A stretch of DNA of 8,780 nt. Origin: Alphaproteobacteria bacterium. GTDB lineage: Bacteria > Pseudomonadota > Alphaproteobacteria > Rickettsiales > JABSSG01. The notes beneath the pieces are model-generated. The model saw nothing but the letters and a program-made list of their open reading frames with translations, was not told the DNA's origin and made no database searches. A program made the translations under genes and the position numbers. The stretch covers positions 1 to 8,780 of the forward strand of contig JAHZKS010000013.1 in the NCBI GenBank assembly GCA_022600235.1, read 5' to 3'. Positions 1 through 6,929 of the stretch are shown piece by piece (positions within the stretch are counted from its first letter, which is position 1; each line of letters begins with the position of its first letter).

Positions 1-78
1 ACATAAAAAAAAGTAAATTTTAATTTTTAAGATATTATTCCTTATTTATTGTATCTTTAGATGTATTAAAATTAAAAT

Positions 79-107
79 AAACGGGTTTGTGGAATGAAAA
101 CTCGTTT
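79..107 (-). terminator. Possible terminator of the tRNA-Arg gene
   Basis: An inverted repeat with 10-nt arms (79-88 and 98-107) and a 9-nt loop starts 24 nt past the encoded CCA of the tRNA. Read on the minus strand, the arms pair as AAACG/CGTTT and GTTT/AAAC around one A.C mismatch, and a T-rich run (ATTTTAATTTTAAT) follows, as expected of a weak intrinsic terminator. Read on the plus strand the mismatch becomes a G.U wobble and all ten positions pair, but no T tract follows on that side. The stem is poor in G+C, so the call is tentative. The remaining sequence in 1-131 is AT-rich, and I see no gene in it. Confidence 0.4.
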
Positions 108-131
108 TAAGCGGCATTAATATTTTAAAGG

Positions 132-208
132 TGGTGCGTCCTAAGAGATTCGAACTCCTGACCTACGGATTAGAAATCCGTTGCTCTATCCAGCTGAGCT
201 AAGGACGC
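132..208 (-). tRNA. tRNA-Arg (anticodon UCU)
   Basis: The reverse complement folds into a complete cloverleaf. The 7-bp acceptor stem is GCGTCCT/AGGACGC. The D arm is GCTC...GAGC with the usual AGCTGGATA loop. The anticodon stem ACGGA/TCCGT encloses the loop TTTCTAA, which places UCU at positions 34-36 and so decodes AGA (and probably AGG) arginine codons. The T arm is AGGAG/CTCTT (one G.U pair) with loop TTCGAAT. The discriminator base is A, and the CCA end is encoded at 134-132, so CCA addition is not needed for maturation. AGA is a frequent Arg codon in the neighbouring AT-rich genes, which fits this isoacceptor. The gene is transcribed away from lptD. I could not assign a convincing promoter of its own: TATATT and TTATAT hexamers lie just before its 5' end but are too close for normal spacing. 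Confidence 0.97.
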
Positions 209-251
209 TTAATATAAATGGCGATAATCTGCCTAAAACAAAACTATTTGT

Positions 252-280
252 TTGACTAAACGAGTTCTAGCACATAATTT
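252..280 (+). promoter_or_regulatory. Predicted sigma70-type promoter for lptD operon
   Basis: The -35 hexamer TTGACT (252-257) and the -10 hexamer TAATTT (275-280) are separated by exactly 17 nt. This would put the transcription start near 287, giving a leader of about 30 nt before the lptD ATG at 318. The -35 matches five of six consensus bases and the -10 four of six. It is the best promoter-like pair in the gap between the divergent tRNA and lptD. In AT-rich DNA good -10 boxes arise by chance, but TTGACT at ideal spacing in the only gap before a long operon makes a functional promoter likely. Confidence 0.55.
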
Positions 281-317
281 GTTACGTGGCAATTATAAAC
301 TAAATCAATATTTCTGA

Positions 318-2459
318 ATGAAGTATATTATAGCTATTTTAGTCCTATTTTCTTTTGGCTCTGCTATGGCGCAGGAGAGGGATAATTCGTATGTAATTGA
401 TGCTGATGTTGTAGAGTATGATGATAACAAGAAAACTGTTATTGCTAAAGGTAATGTAGAAATCTTTAAAGAAGATTATAAGCTTAGAGCAGATAAAGTT
501 ATTTATCATAAAGACACAAAGAAAGCATTTGCTTATGATAATGTGAAGTTGTTTTCTCCAACAGGAGATGTGATAAAGTCAGATTTTATTGAAGTAGATA
601 ATGCAATTAAAGAAGCTATAGCTCATTTGGCTAATGCAGAATTAGATAAAGATAATCATTTTACTGCTAAAAAAGTGCATTATCATTATCCTAATATTAC
701 AATTTTTAGGAATGTTTCTTATACGCCTTGTTCTGTGTGTGAGGGTAAATCACCTCAGTGGCAAATAAAGTCATCAAGAGTGCATTATGAGAAGGAGAAA
801 GATGTTTCATATTTGAATAATATATTTGAGGTTTATGGTATACCCGTATTCTATTTTCCTTATATAAGAACTCCATCTCCAGACTCTCCACCACGTAGTG
901 GTTTTTTATTTCCAACTCAGCATAAATATAAAAATGTATATGGGTATGGGATGAAAATTCCTTACTATTTTAGAATTGCTGAAGATAAGGACCTACTATA
1001 TTCACCTGTTATTACAACAAAACAAGGTATTTTACACCAAGCTAAGTTTAGACATTTGCTAGATAAGGGATCCTATAATATTGAAGGAAACCTTATCAAC
1101 ACAGAGCAAAGCGCAGCAATTCATATTCCTAGCAATAGATATAATATCAAAGGTGATGTGCAGTATCAGTTTAATGATAAATGGAGTTTGGATGGTAATT
1201 TAGATAGGGTTTCAGATAAATCTTATTTGCCCAACTATTGGGGACGTTCTCCAAACTATTTAGTATCAAACGCTTCTTTACATTACATAGATGGTAGAGA
1301 TTATGGGTCTTTAGAAACTTATAGATTCCAAGGGTTAAGAAATGAAGATTCTAGCAAATTAGATCCTATGGTACTTCCTATGATGCATTACCATAAAGAG
1401 TTATTCACAACATGGGGTAAACATGTGATGGAGACAAACGTGACCAATATTGCTAGAAACCATGGAGTAAATAGTACAAGATTTTCAGGTAAAGTTGGGT
1501 GGGATAAAACATACTATTTTAATTATCAGGAAATTAGTATATTACGTAGTTTAAAGATGGATCTTTATAATTTTAAAGATAAAAGTGATGCTGCATTAGC
1601 TAGTAGTGTAGGTAATAATAAGAATCAAGTTTTCAGAGGTATACCAGAATTAGAGGTGATTTGGAAATATCCTTTAGTGAGTAAAAGACCAGAAAGATCT
1701 TTCTATCTTGAGCCTATAATAGATTTGATAGTGTCTCCTAATTACTCGAAGAATGATGAAATAGTGAACGAGGATAGCCAGGAAATAGAAATCAGTGATT
1801 CTAATCTATTCAGTACAAACCGTTATTCCGGATATGATAGGGTAGAAGATGGTATAAGAGTAAACTATGGAACTTTTGCATCGGGCATGTTAGAGAATGA
1901 TATGGAATATAATGCTATGATCGGTCAGAGCTACAGGGTTAAAAATAGCAGTGATTATACTGTAGATAGCGGTTTGAGAGACAAGCATTTTTCAGATTAT
2001 GTTGGAAGAATTGGATTCAAGCCGCATAAATTTTTTGAAATGTACTATCGTGGTAGAGTAGACTCCAGAACTTTTGAGGTCAGGCGTAATGAAATTGGTA
2101 CAAATTTTGACATAAAACCAAATTATAAAAATATAGATACAGTGCATGTCAATATAAGACATATCTACTATGATTATCTATCGCAAATTGAAGATACAAA
2201 AGTTTATAAGTCTTTATCATTAAATGCTAGAGTAGATTTTTATAAAAATTGGTACATGAAAGGTGAAGTAAAAAGGAATACATCAAAACTGGGAGATTTC
2301 TTGGTTGGATCTAAATTAGGATTGGGGTATAAAGGAGAATGTGCTGCATTTCAGGTCTCGGCTCTTAAGAGCTATACAGAGGATGCATCAAGAAACATTA
2401 AGCCAACAAATGGTATTTCGCTTGACTTAGAAGTGCATTTGAAGAATATTAGTCAGTAG
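318..2459 (+). CDS. lptD: LPS-assembly protein LptD (outer-membrane beta-barrel)
   Basis: LptD is the outer-membrane translocon that, with the lipoprotein LptE, inserts lipopolysaccharide into the outer leaflet. Residues 1-19 are a Sec signal peptide with a likely cut after A-M-A. Residues about 25-130 are the LptA/OstA-like periplasmic domain (VIDADVVEYDDNKKTVIAKG and following). Residues 138-150 carry a CxxC followed by Q-W-x-I-K, and 176-200 carry the family hallmark P-x-F-Y-F-P-Y ... R-S-G-F-L-F-P. The rest alternates polar and aromatic residues, as in a beta-barrel. The protein has only three cysteines: C138, C141 and C675, the last in a G-E-C motif near the C-terminus. In E. coli, N- to C-terminal disulfides are essential for LptD function, so one such bond is possible here. 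At 713 aa it is somewhat shorter than E. coli LptD. The ATG directly follows an in-frame TGA; no strong ribosome-binding site is seen. It is the first gene of an operon with surA and rsmA. Confidence 0.95.
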   Translation: MKYIIAILVLFSFGSAMAQERDNSYVIDADVVEYDDNKKTVIAKGNVEIFKEDYKLRADKVIYHKDTKKAFAYDNVKLFSPTGDVIKSDFIEVDNAIKEAIAHLANAELDKDNHFTAKKVHYHYPNITIFRNVSYTPCSVCEGKSPQWQIKSSRVHYEKEKDVSYLNNIFEVYGIPVFYFPYIRTPSPDSPPRSGFLFPTQHKYKNVYGYGMKIPYYFRIAEDKDLLYSPVITTKQGILHQAKFRHLLDKGSYNIEGNLINTEQSAAIHIPSNRYNIKGDVQYQFNDKWSLDGNLDRVSDKSYLPNYWGRSPNYLVSNASLHYIDGRDYGSLETYRFQGLRNEDSSKLDPMVLPMMHYHKELFTTWGKHVMETNVTNIARNHGVNSTRFSGKVGWDKTYYFNYQEISILRSLKMDLYNFKDKSDAALASSVGNNKNQVFRGIPELEVIWKYPLVSKRPERSFYLEPIIDLIVSPNYSKNDEIVNEDSQEIEISDSNLFSTNRYSGYDRVEDGIRVNYGTFASGMLENDMEYNAMIGQSYRVKNSSDYTVDSGLRDKHFSDYVGRIGFKPHKFFEMYYRGRVDSRTFEVRRNEIGTNFDIKPNYKNIDTVHVNIRHIYYDYLSQIEDTKVYKSLSLNARVDFYKNWYMKGEVKRNTSKLGDFLVGSKLGLGYKGECAAFQVSALKSYTEDASRNIKPTNGISLDLEVHLKNISQ

Positions 2460-2477
2460 CTTAAAGGTGTTATAATT

Positions 2478-3368
2478 ATGAATAAAATTCTTTGTATTAT
2501 TTTATTAATCTGTTTTTATTCTGTTTTTTGCTATGCAGATAATGACATTGTCGCTGTGGTAGATAAAGATATTATTACCAGAAGTGATTTAGAGAATAGA
2601 GTAAAAGCAGCAATTGCTACTAATGCTCAATTTAAGGATATGGATAAAGATATTCTTAAATCTCAAGTTTTGCAGAGTTTAATAAACGAAAAGATATTTC
2701 TTCAAGAGTCAAAGAAGATTCACATAGAGCCAACAGAAGAAGATATTGATAATGCTATCAGCAATATAGAAAAATCTCAGAATATTCCTAAGGGGAAATT
2801 TTTTAAAGTAATGGAATCAAAGAACATACCTAAAGATGCCATTATGAATCAAATAAAAACGAATATTATATGGAATAAACTTCTGGTGGAAGTCATTGCG
2901 GGTAATATTGAGGTTTCGAATGAAGAGCTATTAGGTTTTATTAGTCATAATAAAGGTGAGAAAGTGCATGTGGATGCTTTTATTGTTCAATCAAGTTTAG
3001 ATGCTAAGAATGAATTAATTAGTTTAAAGAATAAAACTAAGAATTGTGCGTCTTTAAAAAGAGCAATGGAAGGAAAGAAAAACAAAGTTGATTATAACCA
3101 CATTAAGAAGACTTTATCTGAAATATCAGACCTAAAAATTAGAAAAATTATATCTGATCTACATAAAGACCAGATATCTTCAATATATGAAGAAGATGGG
3201 AAGGTAAGTTTTATAGTAGTTTGTAGTAAGAAATATGACATGGATACAAGCGAAATATCAAAATTTGATCATATGCTTAGAGAGAAAAAGGTTTTAGTAC
3301 AGGCCGAGTATTACATGCAGAATCTAAAAAAGAAGAAATTCATTGAGATATATGATTTGAATGGCTAA
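2478..3368 (+). CDS. surA: SurA-like periplasmic chaperone with degenerate parvulin domain
   Basis: SurA escorts outer-membrane proteins, LptD among them, across the periplasm. Residues 1-20 form a signal peptide ending C-Y-A. Residues 22-155 match the SurA N-terminal chaperone domain: an I-V-A-V-V-D-x-D-I-I-T-R-S-D-L opening, then VLQSLINEKIFLQESKK (64-80) and D-A-I-x-N-Q-I-K-T-N-I (120-130). E. coli SurA then has two parvulin domains and is 428 aa; this protein is 296 aa and has room for only one. Residues about 160-255 keep a parvulin-like end (K-D-Q-I-S-S-I-Y-E-E-D-G-K-V-S-F-I-V-V) but the usual GGDLG-type loop is absent, so isomerase activity is doubtful. A lysine-rich helix closes the protein. 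A good Shine-Dalgarno, AAAGGTG at 2463-2469, lies 8 nt before the ATG. The gene starts 18 nt after lptD and overlaps rsmA by 8 nt. The SurA/PpiC family is clear; the exact name is slightly less so. Confidence 0.85.
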   Translation: MNKILCIILLICFYSVFCYADNDIVAVVDKDIITRSDLENRVKAAIATNAQFKDMDKDILKSQVLQSLINEKIFLQESKKIHIEPTEEDIDNAISNIEKSQNIPKGKFFKVMESKNIPKDAIMNQIKTNIIWNKLLVEVIAGNIEVSNEELLGFISHNKGEKVHVDAFIVQSSLDAKNELISLKNKTKNCASLKRAMEGKKNKVDYNHIKKTLSEISDLKIRKIISDLHKDQISSIYEEDGKVSFIVVCSKKYDMDTSEISKFDHMLREKKVLVQAEYYMQNLKKKKFIEIYDLNG

Positions 3369-4167
3369 TGAATTCAAGAAATATGGGGTTCACCCATCAA
3401 AAAAGCTAGGTCAAAACTTTCTTATAGATCAGAATATCTCAACAAAAATTGTTGAACAAATCTCAGACTATAATAATCGAACTGTTCTTGAAATAGGTCC
3501 AGGGCTTGGTGCAATTACTGAGAAAATACTAGATACCAATGCAACAAAGGTGATAGTAGTAGAGTATGATAAAGCATGTCTACGTTATCTTTATGATCTA
3601 AAAAACGCATATAATAATTTGAGTGTAATTGACTGTGATGCTCTAAAGCTAGATGAATCATCTCTTATTAACGCCGGAGAAAATCTTACGATTATATCAA
3701 ATCTGCCGTATAATATTTCTGTTGTATTGCTGATAAAATGGTTAGATAAAATCTCTTTGATTAACTGCATGGTTCTGATGTTTCAGAAAGAAGTAGCGGA
3801 AAGGATTTTGGCAAAACCTGGTAGTAAGATATATGGTATAGTTTCGGTTCTAGTCCAATATATGTGTGATGTAGATCATTGCTTTGATATATCACCTAAT
3901 GTGTTTTATCCACCACCTAAAGTAACATCCGCGGTAGTTCGTATCAAACCTAAAGAAATAACTGATGAAAGAATACGTGTTTACCAGAAGATTAAAGAGC
4001 TATGCAATAAGGTTTTTAATCAGAGAAGAAAAATGTTGCGCAATACTTTGAAGGATTTTTTTGAATTTCCAGAAGACGCTTTACAACAAATAGGTTTGCA
4101 TGGGCAAATGCGTCCAGAAGAATTAACAGTGGAAAATTTTGAAGGTCTTGCAAAGCAGTTAATGTAA
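3361..4167 (+). CDS. rsmA: 16S rRNA dimethyladenosine transferase RsmA (KsgA)
   Basis: RsmA uses S-adenosylmethionine to dimethylate two adjacent adenosines (A1518/A1519 in E. coli numbering) in helix 45 of 16S rRNA, late in 30S assembly. The family signature is complete: K-K-L-G-Q-N-F-L (14-21), the SAM-binding motif V-L-E-I-G-P-G-L-G-A-I-T (42-53), acidic E68 after strand 2, D91-x-D-A-L, the catalytic N-L-P-Y (114-117), F-Q-K-E-V-A-E-R (141-148), Y-P-P-P-K-V-x-S-A-V (183-192) and the C-terminal N-Q-R-R-K-M-L-R-N (220-228). At 268 aa it is of normal length. The ATG lies inside the last codons of surA, overlapping by 8 nt, with only a weak GAGAT at 3345-3349 upstream, which suggests translational coupling. 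In E. coli and many proteobacteria pdxA lies between surA and this gene; here it is gone. Confidence 0.97.
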   Translation: MANEFKKYGVHPSKKLGQNFLIDQNISTKIVEQISDYNNRTVLEIGPGLGAITEKILDTNATKVIVVEYDKACLRYLYDLKNAYNNLSVIDCDALKLDESSLINAGENLTIISNLPYNISVVLLIKWLDKISLINCMVLMFQKEVAERILAKPGSKIYGIVSVLVQYMCDVDHCFDISPNVFYPPPKVTSAVVRIKPKEITDERIRVYQKIKELCNKVFNQRRKMLRNTLKDFFEFPEDALQQIGLHGQMRPEELTVENFEGLAKQLM

Positions 4168-4259
4168 ACTTTTTTAATATTAAGTTTGCATAAAAAATTT
4201 TTCTATGTTACACAAAAAAGTAGGGTTGGGTTTCTTACAATGAATTCTCTTATTAATTA

Positions 4260-5177
4260 ATGTTGCATATTAAAAGATTACTTGTAATTGCTATTTGCTT
4301 GCTAAATGTTTCTTGTGGGCTTAGTTACCATAAGGTTGATAGCTTCCCAGAATATGTTGATCATAATAATTCTCAAGAAATTAGAGTGGCATTGGTTTTA
4401 AGTGGTGCTGGTAGTAAAGCGATAGCGCATGCTGGTGTTATCAGCGCTCTGGAAAAACATAATATCCCTATAGACCTAATAGTTGGTTCTAGTGCCGGGA
4501 GTTTGGTAGGGCTATTTTACGCAGATTCAAAAGATATACAGAAGGTAAAAAACTTATTTCTCAACACAACCAGAACAACTTTATTAGAACATTCAGCTAC
4601 GTATGCTTTTGTTAGTTCTGTAGTATTTAATACTGCTGAGAAGTTAAATAAGTTTGAGAAATTTCTTGAATCAAATATCAAAGCAAAGAATTTCGAAGAT
4701 TTACAAATACCTTTAGCAGTTACAGGAACTAACATAATGAGTGGGCATAGGGTATTATACAATTCTGGGCCTGTTATACCAGCTGTTTTGAGCTCTTCTT
4801 CTATACCCGGTATTTTTGAACCTGTGAAGATTTCTGGTAATATAGTGGTCGATGGTGCTGTTGCATCCCCTGTACCAGTAATGCAAGCTAGGATGTTTAA
4901 TCCACGTACAATAATAGCAGTTAATGCTACTTCGGGATCAGATTCTAGGGATATTATTGCATCAGCAGATTTGCTATATAGAGCTTATGCAATTTCTTAT
5001 TTTGAGCTTGCTAAGTTAGAAACATCATTGGCAGATATAGCAATTATTCCAGAGTTAGATAAATATGATTGGTTAGAAGATTTTACACCGGAAGTAAAAG
5101 AAGATATATTTCAGGCTGGCTTTGATGCAACTGAAAAAATAATACATGACATCAAGCTGAAGGTATACAAGCAATGA
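4260..5177 (+). CDS. Patatin-like phospholipase, probable lipoprotein
   Basis: This is a patatin-family serine hydrolase, expected to cleave acyl chains from (phospho)lipids with a Ser-Asp dyad. The nucleophile elbow G-S-S-A-G is at 76-80 (Ser78) and the catalytic D-G-A at 198-200 (Asp198). The oxyanion-hole loop at 46-56 reads V-L-S-G-A-G-S-K-A-I-A, where most relatives have G-G-G-x-R-G. The N-terminus has a basic start, a hydrophobic stretch and Cys19 in L-L-N-V-S-C, which resembles a lipobox but has Asn at -3, where Leu is usual. The protein is therefore probably a membrane-anchored lipoprotein facing the periplasm. No transmembrane segment is seen after the signal. It resembles the RssA/NTE-type bacterial patatins in size; substrate and direction of action cannot be read from sequence. 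The gene starts 92 nt after rsmA, without a clear ribosome-binding site. It may have its own promoter or be read through from rsmA. Confidence 0.88.
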   Translation: MLHIKRLLVIAICLLNVSCGLSYHKVDSFPEYVDHNNSQEIRVALVLSGAGSKAIAHAGVISALEKHNIPIDLIVGSSAGSLVGLFYADSKDIQKVKNLFLNTTRTTLLEHSATYAFVSSVVFNTAEKLNKFEKFLESNIKAKNFEDLQIPLAVTGTNIMSGHRVLYNSGPVIPAVLSSSSIPGIFEPVKISGNIVVDGAVASPVPVMQARMFNPRTIIAVNATSGSDSRDIIASADLLYRAYAISYFELAKLETSLADIAIIPELDKYDWLEDFTPEVKEDIFQAGFDATEKIIHDIKLKVYKQ

Positions 5178-5192
5178 GTAACTATATTATAA

Positions 5193-5987
5193 ATGGGTAA
5201 TATTATGAGTAAATTAGAAGAGAGTGCTATTAAATCAGGTTTATCAACTGATATTGATATAATAGTATTGGATAAAACTGAATCTACTAATGATTATTTT
5301 ATAGATATAGGTTCATCTGCTGCACCTAGTATTTGTTTGGCAGAGCAGCAATTAAAAGGTAAAGGTAGATCTGGCAGAAGTTGGTATTCTCCGTATGGTT
5401 CTAATATTTACTTATCTTTATTTTATAAATTTTCTAATACACCGTATAAAATTTCTAGTTTAAGCTTGGTAATTGGTTTAGCAGTAAGAGAGGCTATAAG
5501 TAGGATCTGCGGTAATGACGATGATTTGTGCGTGAAATGGCCTAATGATATTTTCTATAAAGATAAGAAGCTAGCAGGTATTTTGGTGGAATCTAAAACC
5601 TTAGGAGATGAGGTTTATGTGACTGCTGGTATTGGTATCAACGTTAATTTAGATGAGGATACAAATCAGATTGATAATGCTTGGACTTCTATAAAGAAAA
5701 TGACAGGTCATGAACATGATAGAAATATTTTAGTAATAGAAGTGGTGAATAATATCTTATCTTACTACAAAGAATTTGAGGTAAAAGGCTTTGGTGCGTT
5801 TATGAGTAAGTGGTTAGAAAAAGATTTGCTTCAAGGAAAGGAGATTATTTTAAGTCAAGTATCAAAAGAAATAGAAGGTAAGTGCGAAGGTGTTGATGAT
5901 ATAGGAAATCTGTTGATCCGTATGAAAGATGGATCATTGCAGAAATTTAATTATGGAGATACTACCATATTAGGTTTCAAGACTTAG
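5193..5987 (+). CDS. birA: Biotin--[acetyl-CoA-carboxylase] ligase (monofunctional BirA)
   Basis: The enzyme activates biotin as biotinyl-5'-AMP and transfers it to the lysine of biotin carboxyl carrier protein, which is needed for fatty-acid synthesis. The catalytic domain is complete: E-S-T-N (30-33), the biotinyl-AMP loop G-K-G-R-S-G-R-S-W (56-64), K-W-P-N-D-I (115-120), K-L-A-G-I-L-V-E (126-133) and G-I-G-I-N-V (146-151). A short C-terminal beta domain follows (about 215-262). There is no N-terminal winged-helix region, so it should not act as a biotin operon repressor as E. coli BirA does. The start is uncertain: ATG at 5193 gives M-G-N-I-M-S-K, while ATG at 5205 gives M-S-K. Neither has a strong ribosome-binding site, although a GGGT lies a few bases before 5205. 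The gene follows the patatin stop by 15 nt. Its stop codon overlaps the end of convergent znuA by 4 nt. Confidence 0.95.
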   Translation: MGNIMSKLEESAIKSGLSTDIDIIVLDKTESTNDYFIDIGSSAAPSICLAEQQLKGKGRSGRSWYSPYGSNIYLSLFYKFSNTPYKISSLSLVIGLAVREAISRICGNDDDLCVKWPNDIFYKDKKLAGILVESKTLGDEVYVTAGIGINVNLDEDTNQIDNAWTSIKKMTGHEHDRNILVIEVVNNILSYYKEFEVKGFGAFMSKWLEKDLLQGKEIILSQVSKEIEGKCEGVDDIGNLLIRMKDGSLQKFNYGDTTILGFKT

Positions 5988-6928
5988 TCAGAGGATACGC
6001 AATCACGTATATTTTCAGCATTCTTTCTCATCATAAAGAAATATACTTCTTCTGGTTTTAGGTTGAACCCAAATGTTCCGCCTTCAATGTCTAAGTAGTT
6101 TATATTAGTTCCTGTATTCTTTGCTACTTTTCTAAGAAGTGTGTCAGAAAATTGTGGTTCTGCAAATATGCATTTTATTTTATACTTCTCAATATTATTC
6201 TTTAGTTTCTTCATGGTTTTAGGTCCGTATATGAAGTTATTCCCTGATACTGCACCGGCATTCTTTAGATTGTATTTTTTTTCTAGATATTGATAGGCAT
6301 CATGAAAAACTATAAAAGGTTTTTTATTAGCTGTTTTATTAAGGATATTCTGCATCTCTTTATTAAGTGCAGATAATCTCTTATTTGTTTTATTTGCATT
6401 CTCATAATACTCAGATGAATTTTTTCTATCTAGTTTTGCAAGCTCTGATGAAATCCTTTTTACAATTACTTGTGCATTTATAATATCTGTCCATATATGC
6501 ATATCTAAATTTAGTCCGTGATGATGATCGTGTGAATGGTCATGGTCATGATGATGCTCTTCAAGATTCAATACTTTTATGTTTCTTGCAGGTAAAGTAA
6601 TGAGGTTCTTTGTTTTACCTAGTCTTATTACTTTTGACTTTAATGTATTTCTAGATAAATATTTTGATAAAAATACTTCAAAACTATCATCAATAATTAT
6701 AATCAAATCAGCTTCTCTAAGTTTGTTTATATCAGAGGGCCTGAGTTGATAGTTATGTGGTGATGCATTGGGCGGTACAAGTAAATCTACCGTATCTAGA
6801 TCGCCAGTAATATTTTTTGTTAAACTATATATAGGATTAATACTCACCAGAATTTTTAGTTTTTCTGCATAAGCATTCGTGGAGATAGTCCAAATCAATA
6901 TCGATAATAGGGTGAAAATTTTTTTCAT
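5984..6928 (-). CDS. znuA: Zinc ABC transporter substrate-binding protein ZnuA
   Basis: This cluster A-I periplasmic protein captures Zn2+ and hands it to a ZnuBC-type importer. Residues 1-21 are a signal peptide ending A-Y-A, with no lipobox. The expected metal ligands are visible: H58 in S-P-H-N-Y, H144 in D-M-H-I-W, H209 in F-H-D-A-Y, and an acidic residue near the end, D280 in Y-L-D-I-E-G-G. Between the first two lies a flexible histidine-rich loop, residues 125-137, with nine His in thirteen positions, typical of zinc rather than manganese binders. C253 and C310 sit where E. coli ZnuA has its C-terminal-lobe disulfide, and no other cysteine is present. At 314 aa the length is normal. The gene begins one base after the stop of the PLP enzyme upstream, so the two are probably cotranscribed. 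No znuB or znuC is in the window, so its permease and ATPase must be elsewhere. Confidence 0.95.
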   Translation of the reverse strand: MKKIFTLLSILIWTISTNAYAEKLKILVSINPIYSLTKNITGDLDTVDLLVPPNASPHNYQLRPSDINKLREADLIIIIDDSFEVFLSKYLSRNTLKSKVIRLGKTKNLITLPARNIKVLNLEEHHHDHDHSHDHHHGLNLDMHIWTDIINAQVIVKRISSELAKLDRKNSSEYYENANKTNKRLSALNKEMQNILNKTANKKPFIVFHDAYQYLEKKYNLKNAGAVSGNNFIYGPKTMKKLKNNIEKYKIKCIFAEPQFSDTLLRKVAKNTGTNINYLDIEGGTFGFNLKPEEVYFFMMRKNAENIRDCVSSD

Positions 6929-6929
6929 A

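Noticed and set aside
132..208. tRNA-Arg as an integration (att) site of a mobile element
   Set aside because: No integrase, phage or transposon gene is present, and no second copy of the tRNA 3' end is seen in the window.
706..915. Minus-strand open frame of 69 codons inside lptD
   Set aside because: It lies wholly within the well-supported lptD frame, covers the conserved CxxC region on the opposite strand, and has no recognisable motif or ribosome-binding site.
4168..4259. Possible promoter or terminator between rsmA and the patatin gene (TTGCAT at 4186-4191, TACAAT at 4236-4241, AACTT/AAGTT arms)
   Set aside because: The -35-like and -10-like boxes are not at compatible spacing with each other, TTGCAT with 17-nt spacing meets only the poor TACACA, and the inverted repeat is five A+T-rich pairs with no T tract, so nothing rises above chance.
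4517..4762. Minus-strand open frame of 81 codons inside the patatin gene
   Set aside because: It is antisense to a gene with intact catalytic motifs and shows no family signature of its own.
6520..6560. Low-complexity repeat of atg/atc triplets
   Set aside because: It is the coding sequence of the His/Asp-rich metal loop of ZnuA, which explains the repetition.
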